In this document: positions 57,369 to 64,000 of the stretch, one piece after another
How the letters are laid out: the number at the start of each line of letters is the position of its first letter
How positions within the stretch are numbered: the stretch's first letter is position 1
From: Macrostomum hystrix
Taxonomy: Eukaryota; Platyhelminthes; Macrostomidae
Assembly (NCBI GenBank): GCA_950097015.1
Contig: CATNEN010000015.1
Span: 1,967,501 to 2,031,500, forward strand
Reading direction: 5' to 3'
DNA: 64,000 nt
Made by a program: the position numbers and the translations under genes
The notes under the pieces: generated by a model
Told to the model about the DNA's origin: nothing
The model's input: the letters and a program-made list of their open reading frames with translations, nothing else
Databases searched by the model: none

Positions 57369-57650
57369 TCATTTCAGCTCACCTGTCCCTTCAGCTCACC
57401 TGTCCCTTCAGCTCACCTGTCCCTTCAGCTCACCTGTCCCTTCAGCTCACCTGTCCCTTCAGCTCACCTGTCCCTTCAGCTCACCTGTCCATTAAGCTCT
57501 CCTGTCCCTTCAGCTCACCTGTCACTTCAGCTCACCTGTCACATCAGCTCACCTGTCCCTTCAGCTCACCTGTCCCTTCAGCTCTCCTGTCCCTTCAGCT
57601 CACCTGTCCCTTCAGCTCACCTGTCACATCAGCTCACCTGTCCTATCTCA
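57369..57650. repeat. 17-bp minisatellite (orientation A)
   Basis: About 16 units of CAGCTCACCTGTCCCTT. The reverse complement of the same unit makes the array at 63205-63885. Confidence 0.96.
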
Positions 57651-57664
57651 CCCATCCTGTATTT

Positions 57665-57785
57665 CAAACCCACCTCACTCCTGTAGTTCACACTCACCTC
57701 ACTCCTGTAGTTCACACTCACCTCACTCCTGTAGTTCACACTCACCTCTCTACTGTAGTTCCTACTAACCTCACTCCTGTGGTTT
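57665..57785. repeat. 24-bp minisatellite
   Basis: About five units with CTCACTCCTGTAGTTCACAC plus TCAC. The minus strand carries GAGGTGAGTGTG, a full consensus donor string. Confidence 0.93.
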
Positions 57786-58680
57786 TCCCAGGTCACTTTT
57801 TTCAAACAAGTCTTAATTTTTTTACTCAGTTTTAAAGTTAAAAATATATATTTGCGAGCTTCAAATTTCAGCAAAAATGTTCTTAATTGGGTGAGTTTTT
57901 CTCGAGTTGGTGCACTTGTGATCTGAATGCACATGTGCAAGATTTTGGGTGGCCTCAATCGGTTCAAAAACATTTGTATCCAGGGGCAAGTCGCAGCCAG
58001 GTTGAAAAGTGCTTTGAACAAGTTGATTTTTACCGCCTCAGGGTCTAGACACGGAGCAAGGAGCACAGAAATTCAGATTTGACTAATTAAAAGTAGGTAA
58101 TAAATAGGAAGTTTGCAACACGGGAACAACAAAATAAATTATCAAAGGAAATTCTAAGTCTCCGATGAAGTTTACGTAAAAATTTTGAGTTCGAAGTTCT
58201 TCTGTAACAAAACGAAGTTAAAAAAGCAAAGGAACTCGTTGCAAATGAAATGTCTAATACTCGTATGTACCGTTTCTCCTCTCTGAGTGACCACAGGCTC
58301 ACTATCCACACAATGGAGCTTCAGCTCAAAGCTTTCTCAGCCACGGACGAAGAAATCGCTGCTGTTGCCGTTGTCCAGGGCAGCTAGGAAAATGGGTACT
58401 CAAGCAGGTGGCACTGACCCTGCTCACGGTTCAACACCACCGCCTCGCAGCCGACACCGCACAGGCACAAGCATTCGATCAATCCTCGACGAGCACTGAC
58501 AGTTTGGAAGGCCATCGCACCTGGTTTGCTGATACGGACCAGGGTGCGGTTGCCGAGGACAAGGGCTGTGGTGGAACGGATAAGGCAAGGAATTGACATT
58601 GTGCTGTACCGGGGGCTTAAGCCAAGGCGTTGGGGGTAATCCAAGGCGTAGCCACTTCGTAAGCCAAGGCGGACAGCGGC
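57786..58680 (+). other. Intergenic segment
   Basis: AT-rich to about 58270, then GC-richer. No gene recognised; the GC-rich part next to the retrotransposon fragment may be an old mobile sequence, but no coding motif is visible. Confidence 0.4.
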
Positions 58681-58683
58681 CTC

Positions 58684-58817
58684 CCCAATCGGCTGACTAA
58701 ACTATGTGGCGCCCCTCCCCAATCGGCTGACTAAACTATGTGGCGCCCACTCCCTAATTGGCTGCCTAAACTATCTGGCGCCCCCTCCCCAATCGGCTGA
58801 CTAAACTATGTGGCGCC
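58684..58817. repeat. 34-35-bp repeat, four copies
   Basis: Four units sharing CCAATCGGCTGACTAAACTA and TGTGGCGCC, ending exactly where homology to the retrotransposon begins. Confidence 0.92.
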
Positions 58818-59880
58818 GTGCTGGATCCCTAACTGCGACCTGAGCAGAACGGGTTTCGGCCCCACCGTGGCACAGTGACGCAGATCCTAGCTCTTCACCG
58901 AATCATCGAGGAGGCGCGCACGCGCCAGTTGGACCTGATTGTTGTCTTCATTGACTTCATGAAGGCATTCGACTCGGTTGCGAGGGCTGCGCTCCCACAT
59001 GTGCTCCGCGCGTACCATGTGCCAGAACAGCTGATCTCCGCCATCATGGCGTTGTACTGTGCTACGAGAGCAGCTGTGATGACGCCGGACGGCCTGTCGG
59101 ACTCCTTCGAGACATCCTCCGGGGTGCTCCAGGGGGACACTCTAGCGCCGTTCCTGTTCGTCCCGGTGCTTGACTGGGTGCTACGAACTGCTCTTCCTAC
59201 CGACGAAGACGGCTTCCTACTGCGGCGACGCGTGGGTCAGCGTGCTTGGCTACGCCGATGACCTCGCCCTGTTGTCCTCGACCGTAGAGGGCGCCCAGCG
59301 CCAGCTGGACAAGCTGGTTAGCACTGCAGCGAGTGTCGGCCTGTTGGTCAACACGAAGAAGACCGTTGTGCTCTGCGTGCCGGGCGACATGGAGGCCGCA
59401 ATTTTCTGCCGAGGCGCTGACGGGCAGGTAACGGTGCTTCTGCGCTGTCAGCAGTTCGCCTACCTCGGCGGTCTGGTACCAGACGTCCGCGAAGATCTGC
59501 GGCGTCGCCACCGGTACGCTTGGGCTGCCTTTCGTTCTGTGAGGGCGGTCCTGCAGTCCGAGGCCCTACCTGATCGCCAGAGGGCGGCGCTGTTCCAGGC
59601 GGTGGTCGAGACCGTCCTGTTGTACAACGCCGAGACCTGGACGCTGACGGACTCGCTCGAACAGCAAGTCAACGCGGTGCACGCTGGCATGCTGCGCTCC
59701 GCCTTGAAGATCAGCGACAAGCGGATCACTAACGCGGTACTCTATCGCCGCGCCGGCCTGGCCCGTCCAAGTGAACTGCTGCGACTTCGGCGACTCCAGC
59801 TAGCAGGCCACATCATCCGCGCCGAGTCCTACTGCCCGCAGCCGGTGCATCCTGACAGCGTATTTTGTTGTTGTTGATGT
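58818..59880 (+). mobile_element. Non-LTR retrotransposon fragment, dead, copy 2
   Basis: A 5'-truncated reverse-transcriptase region. A first frame (58818 to about 59200) has [15 protein letters not shown], catalytic motif A as FIDFMKAFDSV, and [14 protein letters not shown]. The second frame, from about 59220, has [10 protein letters not shown] and the thumb/connector part ([52 protein letters not shown]). A small deletion between the two catalytic blocks shifts the frame, so no intact enzyme is encoded. It ends in a short TTG repeat, like copy 1. The family is the same as at 18090-19453, in opposite orientation. Confidence 0.92.
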
Positions 59881-60212
59881 TATATTTCGCTTTTATTAAC
59901 CATCAACCAGCAGTTAAAGCCAAAAAATTGTTGTAAAAGTTCGCTTCAGTATCAAATTGATGAATGCTCGTGTAGAGAGAGTTTAGAAAAATAAAATACT
60001 GATATTATTAACCAAAATTCAAGAAAAATGTAGAAAAAAGAGCACCACTTACTACTTCAAGTCTACTGAATGATAGGTTTCAGGATAATGGAATATGGAA
60101 CAATACCCAGATTGGATTCCAGCAGTTGGGCCAACACACCCCTATAGCGCATGATAAAAGCAAGCCAGCGTAGAGGCAGTGAAACTGCTCAAATCTGCCG
60201 AATCTCAGCACA
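59881..60212 (+). other. Upstream region of the WSC gene
   Basis: AT-rich. An AG lies 4 nt before the ATG (AATCTCAGCACAATGG), compatible with a splice acceptor. The complement of TTTGAGCA is at 60186. Confidence 0.45.
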
Positions 60213-60621
60213 ATGGTCGCCGCTTCAGCTTTCAACTCCGCCGTCTACAGCGCTCTGCTGGCCGTCACCGCTGCCAGGGTGGCTCAGTTCTCCTACATCG
60301 GCTGCTTCAAGGACAACTATACAGCCACCAGAGCCTTAAATGGGCTGCAGGGAGTGAGTCGACTTGGTGAATTTTTCTACAGCGACAGGGATGGCCTGCA
60401 GAGTGACAGCGGGATGTCAACCGGGTTCTGCGGCAACGTCTGCTCACTGGGCGGGTTTCCGTACTTCGGCATGCAGTACGGCAGGCAGTGCTACTGCGGC
60501 CTGTCCTACTGGCTCTACGGAGCTGCCACCGAGACTGAGTGCGACATGGCCTGCTGGGGAAACCCGGCACAAAAATGCGGGGGAGGAAACCGGATTTCCG
60601 TGTTTTCCCAGACCTATCCGG
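60213..60621 (+). CDS. WSC gene exon 1 (signal peptide, WSC domain)
   Basis: Starts at the ATG at 60213, the first in frame before the hydrophobic stretch, and ends CTATCCGG before GTGAGG. It contains all WSC cysteines. Confidence 0.88.
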
Positions 60622-60950
60622 GTGAGGCGAACTACCTGCTCTATGATCGTTTAGTTTCTGGTCAAACGAATAATTAAATTGTACAATTTCGGACAACCAC
60701 TCTGTATCATTTAGAACAAAACTCTTTCGTGCTGAAAGCCATGCCCTCTCTGAAGGTCGTGACAAGTCAAACTACTTTCTTGACCAGCTCTGCCGCGAAC
60801 ATAATGGAATGTGCGGCTGTGTGCTGGGTTAGCTCTGACTGTCAAGCCCTGATCTTCTCTGAGCGGCTGCTCCTGTGCCACCTGCTCAGGTTCGCCTACC
60901 CACCTGCCAACCTGACTGGAATCATTGGAGACTACTACCTGCGTGGCTAA
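60213..60950 (+). CDS. Secreted WSC-domain protein with PAN-like C-terminus (whole gene)
   Basis: The model joins 60213-60621 and 60715-60950 across a 93-bp intron (donor CCGG/GTGAGG, acceptor CATTTAG), 214 aa, phase 1. A hydrophobic start (AVYSALLAVTAARVAQ) looks like a signal peptide. Residues about 27-135 are a WSC domain, a cysteine-rich extracellular carbohydrate-binding-type module (YIGCFKDN, FCGNVC, GMQYGRQCYCG, ECDMACWGNPAQKCGGGNRI). The second exon has ECAAVCWVSSDCQALIF and LLLCHLL, the cysteine pattern of a PAN/apple-like fold. The role is probably extracellular binding; the ligand is unknown. The last codons before TAA at 60948-60950 are the first unit of the 21-bp array that follows. 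Reading through the donor instead gives a stop at 60677 and loses the second domain. Confidence 0.85.
60715..60950 (+). CDS. WSC gene exon 2 (PAN-like module)
   Basis: Enters in phase 1 after CATTTAG and reads EQNSFVLKAMPSLKVV. The cysteine-containing module follows, then IIGDYYLRG and TAA. Exon assignment rests on phase and on completion of a cysteine-rich module. Confidence 0.75.
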
Positions 60951-62150
60951 GACTACTACCTGTGTGGCTGAGACTACTACCTGTGTGGCTGAGACTACTA
61001 CCTGCGTGGATGAGACTACTACTTGTGTGGCTGAGACTACTACCTGCGTTGATGAGACTACTACCTGCGTGGCTGAGACTACTACCTGTGTGGCTGAGAC
61101 TACTACCTGTGTGGATGAGACTACTACCTGTGTGGCTGAGACTACTACCTGCGTTGATGAGACTACTACCTGCGTGGCTGAGACTACTACCTGTGTGGCT
61201 GAGACTACTACCTGTGTGGCTGAGACTACTACCTGTGTGGCTGAGACTACTACCTGTGTGGCTGAGACTACTACCTGTGTGGCTGAGACTACTACCTGTG
61301 TGGCTGAGACTACTACCTGCGTGGCTGAGACTACTACCTGTGTGGCTGAGACTACTACCTGCGTGGCTGAGACTACTACCTGCGTGGCTGAGACTACTAC
61401 CTGCGTGGCTAAGACTACTACCTGCGTGGCTGAGACTACTACCTGGGTGGCTGAGACTACTACCTGAGGATGAGACTACTACCTGTGTGGCTGAGACTAC
61501 TACCTGTGTGGCTGAGACTACTACCTGTGTGGCTGAGACTACTACCTGTGTGGCTGAGACTACTATCTGTGTGGCTGAGACTACTACCTGCGTGGCTGAG
61601 ACTACTACCTGCGTGGCTGAGACTACTACCTGCGTGGCTGAGACTACTACCTGAGGATGAGACTACTACCTGTGTGGCTGAGACTACTACCTGTGTGGCT
61701 GAGACTACTACCTGTGTGGCTGAGACTACTACCTGTGTGGCTGAGACTACTACCTGCGTGGCTGAGACTACTACCTGCGTGGCTGAGACTACTACCTGCG
61801 TGGCTGAGACTACTACCTGCGTGGCTGAGACTACTACCTGTGTGGCTGAGACTACTACCTGCGTGGCTGAGACTACTACCTGCGTGGCTGAGACTACTAC
61901 CTGTGTGGCTGAGACTACTACCTGCGTGGCTGAGACTACTACCTGCGTGGCTGAGACTACTTACCTGCGTGGCTGAGACTACTACCTGTGTGGCTGAGAC
62001 TACTACCTGTGTGGCTGAGACTACTACCTGTGTGGCTGAGACTACTACCTGTGTGGCTGAGACTACTACCTGTGTGGCTGAGACTACTACCTGTGTGGCT
62101 GAGACTACTACCTGTGTGGCTGAGACTACTCACTGCGTGGATGAGACTAC
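60930..62150. repeat. 21-bp minisatellite grown from the WSC stop-codon region
   Basis: About 58 units of GACTACTACCTGTGTGGCTG plus A, the first being the codons DYYLRG and stop of the WSC gene. Three 19-bp or shifted units change frame. The minus strand carries CAGGTAGTAG. The Thr-rich frames here are shadows. Confidence 0.97.
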
Positions 62151-63204
62151 TACCTTCTTGAATGAAACTACTATGAAACTGCTGCCAGCCGTAGTTCTGA
62201 GCCACATCTCTGAAATGATCACGCTTAAAGTGCATTAACTAATTGTTTCTGCAAATTTTTTTATTAAAGAGATTAGACTCATCCGCTTTTACCTGTGGGA
62301 AGCGCTTAGCAATAATATGTGTAAATGTATTTCCTTGGATGGTCATAAGAACTATCAGGAAAGTGCAACTGTCAAGTACCAGTCTGCAGGCGAACTCTAA
62401 AGTAGTACTTTCTGTTCTCTGTTCCACTGTTCGCCAGCTGTTTTACTTTCTTTTGTTCTCGAGAAAATGCAGATGGCCAACAACATGTGATTTTCCGACG
62501 GATACTGATGTATTGTTCCCAAAACATCAATCAAATTTTATTCTTTACACAAGAAGACAGATTCTAGAAGTGGTTGGGATTCTAGACGAATCTTTCTTTT
62601 AGAAGACAGAAAGATGAGTTGACCCAACAGGGAAGCAGGGAGTGACATGCACGCTGGCTTTTCTTGAATAATTAAAGCGGCTTGAAATTATTTGCCTTTT
62701 TCACGGCCAGTTTTAATAAAAGTGCATACCTTGTGCCTGCTCACGATGCTTTTTTCAACAAAAAAGACGGGGAAAAAAGAAATGCAAACGCCACACCTGC
62801 TCCTTAGAAACAGGTCAGGTAACCGTCTATTTACGTTTTCCGCTTTGGAGAGTCAGCACTATTATTTTATTTCATTAGCAGATTAGCTAGCGGAGTCAGT
62901 TTAAGACAGGATATATCATGGATTTCACACGAACTCAAAATAATCCCAATTGATTTCGTTTGAAACACAGAACCTCGGACCGTGGCGATTGTAGCAAAAA
63001 TGCAGACAGCCTAAAATATGGGTGTTATATTCATGCCTACTTATAAACACAATTCCTTAACAAACATGACTACTCGCTTAATAGTATTTCTCGAGCAGAC
63101 GCGCCAAAAAACAATAAACACGCAATGCAATGACACTGCCTTCTGAGCTGTTTCTTATTGAGAATGATGTGTCATCCAATTTTCGAACTGAAAGGACATA
63201 TGAT
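62151..63204 (+). other. AT-rich intergenic region
   Basis: No gene, repeat or RNA recognised. Confidence 0.5.
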
Positions 63205-63885
63205 CAAATAGACAGGTGAGCTGAAGAGACAGGTGAGCTGGAGAGACAGGTGAGCTGGAGAGACAGGTGAGCTGGAGAGACAGGTGAGCTGGAGAGACAG
63301 GTGAGCTGGAGAGACAGGTGAGCTGGAGAAACAGGTGAGCTGAAGAGACAGCTGAGCTAAAGGACAGGTGAGCTGGAGAGACAGTGAGCTGAAGGGACAG
63401 GTGAGCTGAAGGGTCAGGTGAGCTGAAGGGACAGGTGAGCTGAAGGGACAGGTGAGCTGAAGGGACAGGTGAGCTGAAGGGACAGGTGAGCTGAAGGGAC
63501 AGGTGAGCTAAATGGAAAGGTGAGCTGAAGGGACAGGTGAGCTGAAGGGACAGGTGAGCTGAATGGAAAGGTGAGCTGAAGAGACAGGTGAGCTGAAGGG
63601 ACAGGTGAGCTGAAGAGACAGGTGAGCTGGAGAGACAGGTGAGCTGAAGAGACAGGTGAGCTGGAGAGACAGGTGAGCTGGAGAGACAGGTGAGCTGAAG
63701 GACAGGTGAGCTGGAGAGACAGGTGAGCTGAAGAGACAGGTGAGCTGGAGAGACAGGTGAGCTGGAGAGACAGGTGAGCTGAAGGACAGGTGAGCTGGAG
63801 AGACAGGTGAGCTGAAGAGACAGGTGAGCTGAAGAGACAGGTGAGCTGGAGAGACAGGTGAGCTGGAGAGACAGGTGAGCTGACA
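63205..63885. repeat. 17-bp minisatellite (orientation B)
   Basis: About 40 units of ACAGGTGAGCTGGAGAG and ACAGGTGAGCTGAAGGG with a few 16-bp units. It carries CAGGTGAG donors on the plus strand and is the reverse complement of the array at 57369-57650. Confidence 0.96.
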
Positions 63886-64000
63886 CTAGACAACAAAAAT
63901 TGAGCGGAATTGCATATGAATTACAATCGGACACACGAAAATTTCGCAATTCTTGCACGCGAATTGTAATCTAATTGCATTCGAATTGTAAGAAACGCAA
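63886..64000. other. Window end
   Basis: AT-rich sequence in which GAATTGTAA-like strings recur; nothing else recognised. Confidence 0.4.

Noticed and set aside
60875-62238. Thr-rich and Trp/Leu/Arg-rich frames after the WSC gene
   Set aside because: Shifted readings of the 21-bp array; the WSC frame itself stops at 60950.

Overview
The window looks like a piece of an invertebrate nuclear genome, most likely a flatworm of the Macrostomum type. That guess rests on GC-rich, alanine- and glutamine-rich exons, GT-AG introns, a large share of tandem repeats, and non-LTR retrotransposon fragments. The species is inference; the metazoan nature is well supported. By hand count about 25 kb (roughly 39%) is minisatellite or microsatellite in about thirty families, and almost all very long open frames are repeat artefacts.

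Three plus-strand genes can be assembled. (1) Positions 997-31488 hold an eight-exon CELF/Bruno-family RNA-binding protein of the CELF3-6 (unc-75-like) branch. It has three RRMs, all junctions are phase-consistent, and it encodes 509 aa. Its introns of up to 10 kb are filled with arrays, and one carries a dead reverse-transcriptase copy (18090-19453, minus). A phase-compatible alternative exon (24235-24465) could give an isoform without RRM1. (2) Positions 42905-55778 hold a GAS2-like cytoskeletal linker (CH domain, GAR domain, 31-glutamine tract) whose 9.6 kb first intron is mostly arrays; a candidate stop-containing exon (53786-53888) lies between the CH and GAR exons. (3) Positions 60213-60950 hold a small secreted WSC plus PAN-like protein of two exons.

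Layout: 1-31.5 kb is the CELF gene; 31.5-42.9 kb is intergenic, with two SINE-like copies (one in the last CELF intron), an AT-rich stretch, a 3.5 kb acceptor-like 22-bp array and a foldback element; 42.9-55.8 kb is the GAS2-like gene; 55.8-60.2 kb is intergenic with arrays and a second retrotransposon fragment; 60.2-62.2 kb is the WSC gene and an array grown from its last codons; 62.2-64 kb is intergenic with one more array.

The most unusual theme is the relation between minisatellites and splicing. Many units carry a CAGGTR donor core, one family is a GT...AG unit, and two look like acceptors. The same families recur in opposite orientation around exons or genes, and arrays of UGU-type sites, the element CELF proteins bind, lie in the CELF gene's own introns. 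An 8-mer, TTTGAGCA, is strongly over-represented and sits 11-18 nt after several donors.
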